This document shows, piece by piece, positions 1-8,221 of a stretch of DNA of 9,425 nucleotides. The stretch covers positions 1 through 9,425 of the forward strand of contig JAFAMS010000498.1 in the NCBI GenBank assembly GCA_019233165.1. The letters are read 5' to 3'. The number at the start of each line of letters is the position of its first letter. Position 1 is the first letter of the stretch. A program made the position numbers and the translations under genes. Source of the DNA: Vulcanimicrobiota bacterium (GTDB taxonomy: Bacteria; Vulcanimicrobiota; Vulcanimicrobiia; Vulcanimicrobiales; Vulcanimicrobiaceae). Under the pieces are notes generated by a model. That model worked only from the letters and a program-made list of their open reading frames with translations. It ran no database searches and had not been told where the DNA came from.

Positions 1-1162
1 CGGCGTAGCCGCCCTCGCCGTCGATCGTCTCGCCGGCTTTCATCGCTTTTCGCGTCGCACAAACCGTTTCGCCGATCGGTCCGTAGGACGCCGTCCCGGT
101 CGGCTCGCCGCGAAGGGCGACGCTGGCGATCGAGATGCCGATCTCGAGCCCAATGAGATGGTAAGGGCGCCATAACGCCGTGTACTTGCCGCTCGGATCG
201 GTATGCATCCCGTACTCGCCGAAGCATCGTTGCGCGTACGTCGATTCGGATGTGAAGCAGACGAACACGCCGTAACGAATGTGGTCCGGGACGAGCTTCC
301 CTTCGTCGTACAGGTAAGTCACGACGTCGAGAATCCCCTCTCGCTCGAGTAATCCGCCTTCGCTCTTCGGTCGCATCTTCGCAGCGAGCTCGCTCGTCCC
401 GACCGGCGCGAAGGTCAACCCGCCTTCGGGGACTCCGAGTCCGGTCGCGTTTGCGATCGCGTTCATCTCGATCGCCGATTTCGTTCCGTCCAAGAACGAG
501 TTGAACATCCGCGGATTGAATCCGCCGTGCGCGATCTGTTCGTCGGTGAAGCCGAAATACCGGAGCGCGGTATCCGGCGTGCTGTAACGCCACTTCGGCA
601 AGTATTGGGTTCCCTTGCCGGCTGCGGTAACGGTGAAGCCGCACGTCCTCGCCCAGTCGATCATCTCGCAGATGATCGCGGGTTGGTCGCCGTAGGCGAG
701 CGAGTAGATGACGCCGCACCGTTTCGCGTGCGCGTGCAGCATCGGACCGACGACCACGTCGGCTTCGACGGTGACCATGATCACATGATGGCCTTCATCC
801 ATCGCGACGAGGGCGTGGCGCGTCCCGGCTTCGACGTGACCGGTCACTTCGATCACGACGTCGACGTCGCAACGCGCGGCCAGCTCGCCGGCCGGGACGA
901 TTGCAGTCTTCCCGCTGCGCGCGATCGCATTCGCGCGGTCGACGGTCTCGGCGACCGCAAAGCGCTCCGGCTCCCAGTTCGCGCGCGCCGCCGCGTCGCG
1001 AGCCCGCTCGACGTCGAGGTCGGCGAGGGCGCAAAGGCGCACGCCTTTCATCAAACGCAGCTGCGCCAAGATCATCGTCCCGAATTTCCCGGCGCCGACT
1101 TGCGCGACGCGGATCGGGCGCCCGGCCTCTTCGCGAGCGGCCAGCATCCCAGCTAGATTCAT
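1..1162 (-). CDS. SAF-domain NAD(P)-dependent oxidoreductase, homoserine dehydrogenase-like (partial, 3' end off the left edge)
   Basis: 387 residues are visible and the C-terminus lies beyond base 1. The N-terminal Rossmann fold shows a G-A-G-K-F-G dinucleotide motif at residues 23-28. After the second strand comes A-D-L-D (Asp48, Asp50), an acidic pattern that favours NAD over NADP. A central catalytic-type domain follows. The last visible residues (about 365-387) have the A-G-E-T-I-D-G-x-G-G-Y character of the start of a SAF domain, as in COG4091 'predicted homoserine dehydrogenase' proteins of about 430-450 residues. The ATG at 1162-1160 is supported by GGAGGG five bases upstream. The protein is probably cytosolic. 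The family has no firm substrate known to me. Divergent placement 53 bp from otnK suggests it could supply the oxidation step that feeds the tetronate route, which is inference. True homoserine dehydrogenase activity is less likely in this context. Confidence 0.85.
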   Translation of the reverse strand, partial: MNLAGMLAAREEAGRPIRVAQVGAGKFGTMILAQLRLMKGVRLCALADLDVERARDAAARANWEPERFAVAETVDRANAIARSGKTAIVPAGELAARCDVDVVIEVTGHVEAGTRHALVAMDEGHHVIMVTVEADVVVGPMLHAHAKRCGVIYSLAYGDQPAIICEMIDWARTCGFTVTAAGKGTQYLPKWRYSTPDTALRYFGFTDEQIAHGGFNPRMFNSFLDGTKSAIEMNAIANATGLGVPEGGLTFAPVGTSELAAKMRPKSEGGLLEREGILDVVTYLYDEGKLVPDHIRYGVFVCFTSESTYAQRCFGEYGMHTDPSGKYTALWRPYHLIGLEIGISIASVALRGEPTGTASYGPIGETVCATRKAMKAGETIDGEGGYA

Positions 1163-1215
1163 AGAGTCCCTCCGGTCGAGGTCGGGGCTTTCGGGGGGCG
1201 AATCCGTGGTCCTCG
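1163..1215. promoter_or_regulatory. Divergent intergenic region, presumed site of operon promoter and control
   Basis: This 53-bp gap separates the start of the leftward oxidoreductase from the start of otnK and is the only intergenic gap inside the window. Apart from the leftward Shine-Dalgarno I see no convincing -35/-10 pair, inverted repeat or riboswitch-like structure. The sequence is G-rich, with GGGG runs near 1184-1198. Promoters for both directions presumably lie here or inside the 5' ends of the two genes, so shared control of both transcripts is plausible by position only. Confidence 0.4.
1168..1173 (-). promoter_or_regulatory. Ribosome binding site of the SAF-domain oxidoreductase
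   Basis: The minus strand reads GGAGGG followed by ACTCT and then ATG, a strong Shine-Dalgarno with five-base spacing. It fixes the start of the leftmost gene at 1162 and argues against the other long reading frames overlapping this stretch. Confidence 0.75.
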
Positions 1216-2484
1216 ATGGGGCTGCTGCTCGGCGCGATCGCCGACGATTTCACGGGCGCGACCGACCTGGCAAACACGCTGGTCCGCGGCGGGATGCGGA
1301 CGATTCAGACGATCGGCGTGCCGCGAACCGGCCGGGCGTTCGACGACGCGGACGCGATCGTCGTCGCGCTCAAGAGCCGCTCGATCGAACCAGCCGAAGC
1401 GATATCGCTCTCGCTCGACGCGCTCGACGCGCTGCGCGCGCGCGGCGCAGGAAAATTTCTCTTCAAGTATTGCTCGACGTTCGATTCGACCGCGCGCGGA
1501 AATATCGGCCCGGTCGCCGACGCACTGCTCGCGCGGTTGGGCGCGCCGATGACGGTGTATTGCCCGGCATTCCCCGAGACCGGCAGGCGTGTGTTCAACG
1601 GCTATCTCTTCGTCGGCGACGTCTTGCTCTCCGAATCGGGGATGCAGAACCACCCCCTTACCCCGATGACCGATTCGAACTTGGTGCGCGTCCTCGGGGC
1701 TCAGACCGGCGGACGCGTCGGCAAAATCGATTTGGAGATCGTGCGCCGCGGCGAGGATGCGCTCCGTGCCGCGCTCGAGGAGCGCATCGCGGAGGGTTTT
1801 CGCCACGTGATCGTCGACGCCGCGGGCGAGGAAGATCTGCGCACGATCGGTTTGGGGACCGATCGCCTCCAGCTCATCACCGGCGGCTCCGGGATCGCGC
1901 TCGGCCTGCCGGAGCTCTTCGTGCGAGCCGGGTCGCTGCGCCCGAGCGCCGATGCCGACGTCCTTCCCCACGTCGACGGCCCGGTCGCCGTTCTCTCCGG
2001 CTCGTGTTCCCGGGCGACGCTCGCGCAGGTCGACTACATGCGCAGCCGCAGGCCGAGCTTCGTCCTCGATACCGCCGCCCTCGACCGGCCGCAAGAGCTC
2101 GTCGACGGCGCCCTCGCTTGGGCGGGCGCGCATTTGAGAGACGGGCCGATCTTGATCAGCGCCAGCGCGCCTCCCGAACAGGTCGCGACCACGCAAGCGC
2201 GCTTCGGCCGGGACGAATCCGGATCGCGGATCGAGGGGATCTTGGCCGCCGTCGCGCGCGGCTTGCGCGCCCGCGGCGTTCGCCGCTTCGTCGTCGCGGG
2301 CGGAGAGACGTCCGGGGCGGTCGTGCGGGAGCTCGGCGTCTCGGCGCTCCGGATCGGCAAGCAGATCGACCCCGGCGTCCCATGGACCGAGACGGTCGAT
2401 TCGGCGCCGCTCGCGATCGCGCTGAAGTCGGGGAACTTCGGCGGCGAGGATTTCTTTATCAAGGCAGCCGAGTCGTCGCCGTGA
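1216..2484 (+). CDS. otnK: 3-oxo-tetronate 4-kinase OtnK (DUF1537, four-carbon acid sugar kinase)
   Basis: Phosphorylates 3-oxo-tetronate (3-dehydro-L-erythronate/3-dehydrotetronate) at C4 with ATP, the middle step between OtnI and OtnC. The 422-residue length is usual for the family. The N-terminal domain opens with the signature A-D-D-F-T-G-A-T-D (residues 9-17). A C-S-T-F-D-S-T segment near residue 92 and the G-M-Q-N-H-P-L-T-P segment near residue 145 are typical of the OtnK branch. The C-terminal nucleotide-binding domain shows G-G-E-T-S-G (362-367) and K-S-G-N-F-G-G-E-D (404-412), both typical of DUF1537 kinases. The ATG start has no strong Shine-Dalgarno; the G-run near 1193-1198 is too distant. 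It is first in the operon, and its stop overlaps the otnC start by 4 nt. D-threonate or D-erythronate kinases share the fold, but the adjacent otnC and otnI favour OtnK. Confidence 0.93.
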   Translation: MGLLLGAIADDFTGATDLANTLVRGGMRTIQTIGVPRTGRAFDDADAIVVALKSRSIEPAEAISLSLDALDALRARGAGKFLFKYCSTFDSTARGNIGPVADALLARLGAPMTVYCPAFPETGRRVFNGYLFVGDVLLSESGMQNHPLTPMTDSNLVRVLGAQTGGRVGKIDLEIVRRGEDALRAALEERIAEGFRHVIVDAAGEEDLRTIGLGTDRLQLITGGSGIALGLPELFVRAGSLRPSADADVLPHVDGPVAVLSGSCSRATLAQVDYMRSRRPSFVLDTAALDRPQELVDGALAWAGAHLRDGPILISASAPPEQVATTQARFGRDESGSRIEGILAAVARGLRARGVRRFVVAGGETSGAVVRELGVSALRIGKQIDPGVPWTETVDSAPLAIALKSGNFGGEDFFIKAAESSP

Positions 2485-3113
2485 ACGAGAGCGAGGCGCG
2501 CGACGCGATCTGCCGGCTCGGCGCGGAGCTCTCCGCGCGCGGGCTCTCGCCCGGGACGTCGGGGAACATCAGCGTCGCGGTCGATGACGGGTTTCTCGTG
2601 ACGCCGACCAACGCTTCGCTCGGCGCGCTCGCTCCGGCGCGGCTCGCGTCGCTCGACGCTTCCGGTGCGCACCGAAGCGGCGACGCTCCCACGAAGGAAC
2701 GCTTCTTACACCTTGCCGTCTATCGGGCGCGGCCGCGTTGCGGCGCCGTCATTCACCTGCATTCGACGCACGCGGTCGGCTATTCGTGCCTCGATGGACT
2801 CGATCCGGACGACGCGCTGCGACCGATCACGCCGTACACGGTGATGCGCCTCGGTCGCGTCGCGCTCGTGCCGTACGTCCGTCCCGGAGACGAACGTCTC
2901 GGCGCGCTCGTCGGCGAGGCCGCGAGCGAACACCACGCAATCCTGCTCGCGAATCACGGCCCGGTCGTTGCCGGCGAATCGCTCTCGGCAGCGGCTGCGG
3001 CGATCGAAGAGCTCGAAGAGAGCGCGAAGCTGCACTTCCTGCTGGACGGTCATCCCGTCCGGTATTTGACAGGCGCTCAGGTCGACGAGCTGCGGGCGGT
3101 CTTCGCATCGTGA
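2481..3113 (+). CDS. otnC: 3-oxo-tetronate 4-phosphate decarboxylase OtnC (class II aldolase/adducin family)
   Basis: Converts 3-oxo-tetronate 4-phosphate to dihydroxyacetone phosphate and CO2, delivering carbon to glycolysis. The 210-residue protein is normal for OtnC. It carries the P-G-T-S-G-N-I-S phosphate-binding loop at residues 24-31, the acidic residue Glu73 in P-T-K-E-R-F, the metal ligands His92 and His94 in H-L-H-S-T-H, and the third metal ligand His159 in A-N-H-G. These are the divalent-metal site and acid/base of class II aldolases such as fuculose-phosphate aldolase. The start is a GTG inside a GTGA overlap with the otnK stop, so it probably depends on translational coupling; no good Shine-Dalgarno is near. 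The fold alone would also allow a sugar-phosphate aldolase, but the sandwich between otnK and otnI makes OtnC the best call. Confidence 0.92.
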   Translation: MNESEARDAICRLGAELSARGLSPGTSGNISVAVDDGFLVTPTNASLGALAPARLASLDASGAHRSGDAPTKERFLHLAVYRARPRCGAVIHLHSTHAVGYSCLDGLDPDDALRPITPYTVMRLGRVALVPYVRPGDERLGALVGEAASEHHAILLANHGPVVAGESLSAAAAAIEELEESAKLHFLLDGHPVRYLTGAQVDELRAVFAS

Positions 3114-3892
3114 TCAAGCTCGCGGCAAACCTCACGATGATGTTCAACGAGGTACCGTTCCTCGAGCGGTTCGAGGCGGCGTCGGCGTGCGGCTTCAAAG
3201 GCGTCGAGTATCTCTTCCCGTACGAGCATCCGGTCGAGCGCATCGCGTCCGCGCGTGAAGCGGCGGGCGTGCATCAAGCACTTTTCAACCTTCCGCCCGG
3301 CGATTGGAGCGCAGGCGAGCGCGGGATCGCGGCGCTCCCGGGGCGCGAAGAAGAGTTCGAGCGCTCGATCGAGCTCGCGCTCGAGTATGCGCTCGCACTC
3401 CGGACGCCGCGCGTGCACGTGATGTCCGGCCTGATCGGTGACAAGGATCCCACGGAGATGGAACGCACCTACCGGCGTAATCTTCGTGTTGCGGCGGAGC
3501 GCTTTGGGGAACGTGGGATCGAGATCGTGATCGAACCGATCAATCACCGCGACATTCCCCGGTACTACCTGCAGACGACCGCGCAGGCGTGCGCGACGAT
3601 CGATGCAGTCGGGAGCGCGAACCTGAAACTGCAGCTCGATCTCTATCACTGTCAGATCACGGAAGGCGATCTCGTCCATCACGTCCGCGATCTCGCCGGC
3701 CGCTACAGCCACGTGCAGATCGCGGGGAATCCGGATCGGAACGAGCCGGATCGCGGCGAGGTCGACTACGCGTACGTCCTGCAGGCGCTCGACGCCGGCG
3801 GATACGACGGCTGGGTCGGCTGCGAGTACCGGCCGCGCGCGGGGACGCGCGAGGGGCTGGTATGGGCGGCTCCGTTCGGGATCTCGGGCTGA
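3110..3892 (+). CDS. otnI: 2-oxo-tetronate isomerase OtnI (hydroxypyruvate isomerase-like TIM barrel)
   Basis: Interconverts 2-oxo-tetronate and 3-oxo-tetronate, producing the substrate of OtnK. The 260-residue protein follows the E. coli YgbM pattern as I recall it: A-A-N-L-x-M-M-F near the N-terminus, E-Y-L-F-P-Y at 33-38, A-L-P-G-R-E in the first third, V-H-V-M-S-G, and H-V-Q-I-A-G-x-P-D-R-x-E-P late. Expected barrel carboxylates are visible as Glu142 (V-I-E-P-I-N), Asp177 followed by His180 (L-D-L-Y-H), and Glu239 (G-C-E-Y). The start is a GTG in a GTGA overlap with the otnC stop, the same arrangement as otnK/otnC. Its own TGA overlaps the hutH ATG by one base. A generic hydroxypyruvate isomerase (Hyi) is the alternative; the full K-C-I cassette argues against it. 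Confidence 0.92.
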   Translation: MIKLAANLTMMFNEVPFLERFEAASACGFKGVEYLFPYEHPVERIASAREAAGVHQALFNLPPGDWSAGERGIAALPGREEEFERSIELALEYALALRTPRVHVMSGLIGDKDPTEMERTYRRNLRVAAERFGERGIEIVIEPINHRDIPRYYLQTTAQACATIDAVGSANLKLQLDLYHCQITEGDLVHHVRDLAGRYSHVQIAGNPDRNEPDRGEVDYAYVLQALDAGGYDGWVGCEYRPRAGTREGLVWAAPFGISG

Positions 3893-5421
3893 TGGTCGTC
3901 CTCGACGGCAAACATCTCACGCTCGACGACGTCGAGGCGGTCGCGGTGCGCGGCGTCTCGGTTCGCGTCACACCGGAAGCCTTGGCGGCGGTCGCAGCAG
4001 CGCGCGGTGCGGTCGATCGTCAATTTGCACTCGGCGCGACGATCTACGGCGTCACGACGGGGTTCGGACGGATGGCCGACCTTACGATCGCTCCGGCCGA
4101 GACGGCGAAACTCCAGGAGAATCTCGTTCGAAGCCATGCCGCGGGCACCGGCGAGCCGATGAAGCTCGAGCACGTTCGCGCCGCAGGCGTTCTTCGCGTG
4201 AGCGCGCTCGCGTCCGGACACTCCGGGATCAAGCCGCAGACCCTCGATCTCCTCGTCGAGATCCTCAACCGGGGCGTGACGCCGGTCGTCCCGGCGCAAG
4301 GCTCGGTCGGTGCGAGCGGCGACCTTGCGCCCCTCGCGCACATGACCTTGACCTTGATCGGGGAAGGCGAAGCGTACTACCGCGGCGACCGGATGCCGAG
4401 CGCGGAAGCGTTGCGCCTGGCCGGACTGAAACCGATCGTCCTCGGAGCCAAAGAGGGGCTCTCGCTCGTGAACGGGACCGAGGTGATGACGGGTATCGCC
4501 GCGCTCTCGGTCCTGCGCGCCGAACGCCTCTGCGCCGCCGCCGACGTGATCGGCGCGCTCTCGCTCGAGGCGTTCTTGGGGACCGATCGCGTCTTCGACC
4601 GGCGCATCAACGCGCTCCGGCCGCATCCGGGCCAGGGACGCGTCGCCGATAATTTGCGCGCGCTCCTCGCCGATTCCGAGATCATGCAGTCGCATCGCGA
4701 CTGCGGGCGCGTCCAGGATCCGTATTCCTTCCGCTGCATCCCGGTCGTACACGGCGCAGTTCGCGACACGGCGGCACACGTGCGGCGCGTCGTCGAGATC
4801 GAGTCCATCTCGGTCACCGACAACCCGCTGGTCTTTGCCGAAGACGACGAATTCCTCACCGGCGGAAACTTTCACGGGCAGCCGGTCTCGCTCGCGTGCG
4901 ATCACCTCAAGTCCGCGATGGTGACGCTCGCAAGCATCAGCGAGCGTCGATTGTATCTCTTGCTCAACGGCGAGGAACGCGGATTGCCGCTCTTCCTTTC
5001 GCCGAAGCCCGGCTTGCAATCGGGTTTGATGCTCGCGCAATACACCGCCGCAGCGCTGGTCAGCGAGAGCAAGGGACTCGCGTTTCCGTCAAGCGCCGAC
5101 TCGATCCCCACGTCGGCGGGACAAGAAGATCACGTCAGCATGGGGACGATCGCGGCGCGGACGCTCGACCGGATCCTCGAAAACGTCGAAGGCGTCTTGG
5201 CCTGCGAGCTCCTCGGTGCGCTCGTAGCGACCGACGTGCGGCGTCCGCTGCGTTCCGGGGTCGGGACTGCGGCGGCGTACGAGTGCGCCCGAGCGACGAT
5301 CGCTCCGCTCGGCGACGACCGTCCGCTCGCGCCCGACATCACGGCGGGTCGGCGCTTGTTGCGCGAGAACGCTTTAGTCGAAGCCGCCCAGGCGGCAGTC
5401 GGAGGAGTAGTAAGACGATGA
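3892..5421 (+). CDS. hutH: Histidine ammonia-lyase HutH
   Basis: Eliminates ammonia from L-histidine to give urocanate, using the self-formed MIO electrophile. The 509-residue length matches bacterial HutH. The Ala-Ser-Gly MIO triad is at 141-143, inside G-S-V-G-A-S-G-D-L-A-P-L. Other active-site positions known from Pseudomonas putida HutH recur with an offset of one or two: Tyr52, His82, Asn194, Gln275, Tyr278, Arg281, Phe327, Glu412. His82 in S-H-A-A-G-T-G supports histidine rather than tyrosine or phenylalanine. The sequence resembles Bacillus-type HutH more than the P. putida protein in its middle (G-N-F-H-G-Q-P). The ATG at 3892 is chosen because the N-terminus (M-V-V-L-D-G) aligns with Bacillus HutH. 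An in-frame ATG at 3862 with GAGGGG five bases upstream is an alternative adding ten residues. The gene is cytosolic and sits between otnI and the dehydrogenase with 1-nt and 4-nt overlaps. Confidence 0.94.
   Translation: MVVLDGKHLTLDDVEAVAVRGVSVRVTPEALAAVAAARGAVDRQFALGATIYGVTTGFGRMADLTIAPAETAKLQENLVRSHAAGTGEPMKLEHVRAAGVLRVSALASGHSGIKPQTLDLLVEILNRGVTPVVPAQGSVGASGDLAPLAHMTLTLIGEGEAYYRGDRMPSAEALRLAGLKPIVLGAKEGLSLVNGTEVMTGIAALSVLRAERLCAAADVIGALSLEAFLGTDRVFDRRINALRPHPGQGRVADNLRALLADSEIMQSHRDCGRVQDPYSFRCIPVVHGAVRDTAAHVRRVVEIESISVTDNPLVFAEDDEFLTGGNFHGQPVSLACDHLKSAMVTLASISERRLYLLLNGEERGLPLFLSPKPGLQSGLMLAQYTAAALVSESKGLAFPSSADSIPTSAGQEDHVSMGTIAARTLDRILENVEGVLACELLGALVATDVRRPLRSGVGTAAAYECARATIAPLGDDRPLAPDITAGRRLLRENALVEAAQAAVGGVVRR
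5401..5407 (+). promoter_or_regulatory. Ribosome binding site of the zinc alcohol dehydrogenase
   Basis: GGAGGAG lies ten bases before the ATG at 5418, inside the last codons of hutH. It is the clearest Shine-Dalgarno at any internal junction of the operon, so the dehydrogenase may start independently as well as by coupling. Confidence 0.6.
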
Positions 5422-6563
5422 AGACGCGCGCGGCGATCTTGAGCGAGTTCGAGCTGCCACGGCCGTACGCTACGAGCCGTCCGCTTTCGATCGAAGAGAT
5501 CGAGCTGGAGGAGCCTTCCTATGGCGAGGTGCTCGTGCGCGTCGAAAGCGCCGGCGTCTGCCACTCGGATCTCTCGACGATCGACGGAATCCTCACGAAG
5601 CCCGTGCCGATCGTCCTCGGCCACGAAGCCGCCGGCGTCGTCGAGCGAATCGGCCCCGGCGTCACGACGGTAAACGCCGGAGACAAGGTCGTCTTCTCGT
5701 TCGTCCCCACGTGCGGGAAGTGCACGCCGTGCGCGAGCGGGAAGCCCGCGCTCTGCGAGCCGGGGAACCGGGCAAACTTGGCCGCCGATCTGTTGCGCGG
5801 CGTACGCCGGTTTCGCCGCAACGGCGAGACCGTCGGTCACCATCTCGGCGTCAGCGGCTTCTCGGAGTATACCGTCGCCGCCGAGGAATCGCTGATCCGC
5901 GTCCCCGACGACGTGCCGATGGAGATCGCGGCGGTCTTCGGCTGCGCGGCGTTAACGGGCCTCGGCGCCGTCATTCACGCGGCGCGCGTCCTCCCGGGGA
6001 CGAGCGTTGCGATCTTCGGTGCGGGCGGCGTCGGGTTGATGACGCTGCTCGGGGCGCAGCTCGTTGCGGCGACGCCGATCATCGTCGTCGATCCGGTCGA
6101 GTCGAAGCGGAAGAAGGCGCTCGAGCTCGGCGCGAGCGCCGCGCTCGACCCTACGAACGTCGATCCCGTGCAGGCGATCCTCGAGCTCACCGGCGGTGCG
6201 GGCGTCGACTACGCTTTCGAAGTCTCGGGCGTCGCCCGGGCGTTCGAGCAAGCCGCGTCCGCGATCGCTGCGGGGGGGTTGATGGTCGCGGTCGGGATCC
6301 CGCGGCGCTCCGACGGCGCGCAAATCTCGCCGGCGATGCTGGTCTTGCGGGATCGAACGCTGCGCGGTGCGTTCATGAGCTCGGCGGTTCCGCGGCGTGA
6401 CATCCCGCGCTACGTCGCACTCTGGAAAGCCGGAAAGCTCCCGGTCGAAAAGCTGGTGAGCGGGACCGTCGGTCTCGAGGGCTTGAACGAAGCGATGGAT
6501 GCGCTCGCCTCGGGTACGTCGCTGCGGACGATGGTCTGTCCGCACGTGATGGCCGCGCGGTAA
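5418..6563 (+). CDS. Zinc-dependent alcohol dehydrogenase, MDR superfamily, substrate unknown
   Basis: A 381-residue NAD-dependent medium-chain dehydrogenase. Catalytic zinc ligands are Cys48 (with His49 and Asp51 in G-V-C-H-S-D), His69-Glu70 (G-H-E) and Cys176. The structural zinc lobe has Cys99, Cys102, Cys105 and Cys113. The Rossmann domain shows G-A-G-G-V-G at 201-206, with Asp225 at the end of the next strand, which favours NAD. It resembles the class III/aryl-alcohol-type branch (about 370-385 residues) rather than threonine or sorbitol dehydrogenases. It overlaps the hutH stop by 4 nt and the hutU start by 1 nt, so it is embedded between the two histidine enzymes. No standard histidine-pathway step needs an alcohol dehydrogenase. 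It might oxidise a tetronate or other polyol acid for OtnI, or a side product; both are inference. Confidence 0.9.
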   Translation: MKTRAAILSEFELPRPYATSRPLSIEEIELEEPSYGEVLVRVESAGVCHSDLSTIDGILTKPVPIVLGHEAAGVVERIGPGVTTVNAGDKVVFSFVPTCGKCTPCASGKPALCEPGNRANLAADLLRGVRRFRRNGETVGHHLGVSGFSEYTVAAEESLIRVPDDVPMEIAAVFGCAALTGLGAVIHAARVLPGTSVAIFGAGGVGLMTLLGAQLVAATPIIVVDPVESKRKKALELGASAALDPTNVDPVQAILELTGGAGVDYAFEVSGVARAFEQAASAIAAGGLMVAVGIPRRSDGAQISPAMLVLRDRTLRGAFMSSAVPRRDIPRYVALWKAGKLPVEKLVSGTVGLEGLNEAMDALASGTSLRTMVCPHVMAAR

Positions 6564-8221
6564 TGACGAGCGCGACGACTTCGCGCACCGTCCGCGCACC
6601 GCGCGGGAACATCCTCTCGGCGAAGAGTTGGCTCACGGAAGCGCCGCTGCGAATGTTGATGAACAATCTCGACCCCGAAGTCGCCGAACGCCCCGACGAG
6701 CTGATCGTCTACGGCGGAACCGGGAAAGCGGCTCGAAACTGGGCGGCTTTCGATGCAATCGTCGCCGCGCTGCGCAAACTCGAAGCCGACGAGACCCTTC
6801 TGATTCAATCCGGGAAGCCGGTCGGCGTGCTGAAGACCCACGCCGACGCGCCTCGCGTTTTGATTGCGAACTCCAACCTCGTCGCCCACTGGGCCACGCG
6901 GGACGTCTTCGACGAGCTCGATCGTAAAGGTCTGATCATGTATGGGCAGATGACGGCCGGCTCGTGGATCTACATCGGTTCCCAAGGGATCGTGCAGGGG
7001 ACGTACGAGACGTTCGCCGAGATGGGCCGCCGGCATTACGAAGGCGACCTTTCCGGGCGCTGGATCTTGACGGCGGGTCTTGGAGGGATGGGCGGGGCGC
7101 AGCCGCTCGCCGCGACGATGGCGGGGGCGTCGATCCTCTGCGTCGAGTGCGATCCGGCTCGCATCGCGCGGCGTCTGGAAACGCGCTATCTCGACATTCG
7201 CGCCGACTCCCTCGACGACGCGCTCGCGCGGATCCGTGAAGCGTGCGCGGCGAAGCGTGCCCTCTCCGTCGGCTTGCTGGGCAACGCAGCGGAGATCTTT
7301 CCGGAGCTCGTGCGCCGCGGCGTCAAACCCGACATCGTCACGGACCAGACGAGCGCGCACGATCCGCGCAATGGGTATCTTCCGGCCGGTTGGAGCCTCG
7401 AGCACGCCGCGGCGATGCGGTCGCGCGATCCCTCCGCGGTCGAACGCGCCGCCAAAGAGTCGATGCGGATTCACGTCGGCGCGATGCTCGCGTTCCATCG
7501 CATGGGGATCCCGACCGTCGACTACGGGAACAATCTGCGACAGATGGCGTTCGAAGCCGGCGAACGGGAAGCGTTTGCGTACCCCGGTTTTGTTCCCGCA
7601 TATATTCGTCCGCTGTTCTGCCGCGGAAAAGGACCGTTCCGGTGGGCGGCGCTCTCCGGCGACCCCGCCGACATCTACAAGACCGACGCGAAAGTGAAAG
7701 AGCTGTTCCCGCACGACGCGCAGCTGGGGCACTGGCTCGACATGGCGCGCGAGCGCATCCGTCTTCAGGGATTGCCGGCGCGGATCTGCTGGCTCGGTTT
7801 AGGAGAACGGGCACGCGCCGGACTCGCCTTCAACGCAATGGTCGCGCGCGGTGAGCTCAAGGCGCCGGTCGCAATCGGCCGCGACCATCTCGACGCCGGT
7901 TCGGTCGCGAGCCCAAACCGGGAGACCGAAGGGATGCGCGACGGCTCCGACGCGATCGCCGACTGGCCGATGCTCAACGCGCTGCTCAATTGCGCGAGCG
8001 GTGCGACGTGGGTCAGCATCCATCACGGCGGCGGGACCGGAATCGGATTCTCGCAGCATGCGGGGATGGTCGTCGTCTGCGACGGCACCGACGCCGCGGC
8101 CCGCCGTATCGAACGCGTCCTCACAAACGATCCGGCGAGCGGCGTCCTTCGACACGCCGATGCGGGATACGAAGAGGCCCTCGCGTGCGCCGACGAGTTC
8201 GGGCTTGAGATCCCCGGTTAA
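6563..8221 (+). CDS. hutU: Urocanate hydratase (urocanase) HutU
   Basis: Adds water to urocanate to form 4-imidazolone-5-propionate, with tightly bound NAD+ acting as electrophile. The 552-residue protein is full length for the family. It shows the N-terminal [11 protein letters not shown], the NAD-binding loop G-L-G-G-M-G-G at 172-178, the urocanase signature Q-G-L-P-A-R-I-C-W with Cys409 (Cys410 in P. putida), and the highly conserved block [10 protein letters not shown] through H-H-G-G-G near the C-terminus. One small deviation is Thr where Val is usual after H-H-G-G-G. The ATG starts on the last base of the dehydrogenase stop (TAATG). Thiourocanate hydratases share the fold, but the intact signature and co-operonic HutH favour urocanase. 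Confidence 0.95.
   Translation: MTSATTSRTVRAPRGNILSAKSWLTEAPLRMLMNNLDPEVAERPDELIVYGGTGKAARNWAAFDAIVAALRKLEADETLLIQSGKPVGVLKTHADAPRVLIANSNLVAHWATRDVFDELDRKGLIMYGQMTAGSWIYIGSQGIVQGTYETFAEMGRRHYEGDLSGRWILTAGLGGMGGAQPLAATMAGASILCVECDPARIARRLETRYLDIRADSLDDALARIREACAAKRALSVGLLGNAAEIFPELVRRGVKPDIVTDQTSAHDPRNGYLPAGWSLEHAAAMRSRDPSAVERAAKESMRIHVGAMLAFHRMGIPTVDYGNNLRQMAFEAGEREAFAYPGFVPAYIRPLFCRGKGPFRWAALSGDPADIYKTDAKVKELFPHDAQLGHWLDMARERIRLQGLPARICWLGLGERARAGLAFNAMVARGELKAPVAIGRDHLDAGSVASPNRETEGMRDGSDAIADWPMLNALLNCASGATWVSIHHGGGTGIGFSQHAGMVVVCDGTDAAARRIERVLTNDPASGVLRHADAGYEEALACADEFGLEIPG

Noticed and set aside
527..1156. Long plus-strand open frame of 209 codons opposite the leftmost oxidoreductase
   Set aside because: It runs antisense to a clearly recognisable Rossmann-fold protein with a good ribosome site, and its translation is low-complexity Arg/Asp/Ala-rich with no family resemblance.
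1150..1160. TAGATT near 1154 as a -10 box for otnK
   Set aside because: Only four of six positions match the TATAAT consensus, and no acceptable -35 hexamer lies about 17 bases upstream.
1206..3113. 635-codon plus-strand frame that runs through otnK out of frame and then into otnC
   Set aside because: The first two-thirds is Arg-rich shadow of otnK. Only the part from the GTG at 2481 encodes a real protein, so this is not a kinase-aldolase fusion.
2738..3892. Extended upstream frames before otnI (2738), hutH (3589), the dehydrogenase (4896) and the last gene (7851), suggesting N-terminal fusions
   Set aside because: The upstream parts are low-complexity shadows of the preceding genes. Family alignments and start-stop overlaps place the true starts at 3110, 3892, 5418 and about 8205.
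3766..5040. 424-codon minus-strand open frame opposite hutH
   Set aside because: Same shadow effect. HutH on the plus strand carries a complete active site, and nothing in the antisense product resembles a known fold.
3892..5421. Possibility that the MIO enzyme is a tyrosine or phenylalanine ammonia-lyase or an aminomutase
   Set aside because: The histidine-specific pattern (His82, Glu412 and the other positions matching HutH) and the co-operonic urocanase both point to histidine.
6410..7732. 440-codon minus-strand open frame opposite hutU and the end of the dehydrogenase
   Set aside because: It is a mirror frame created by high third-position G+C in hutU. The encoded protein is rich in Arg, Asp and His with no recognisable domain, and hutU is unambiguous.
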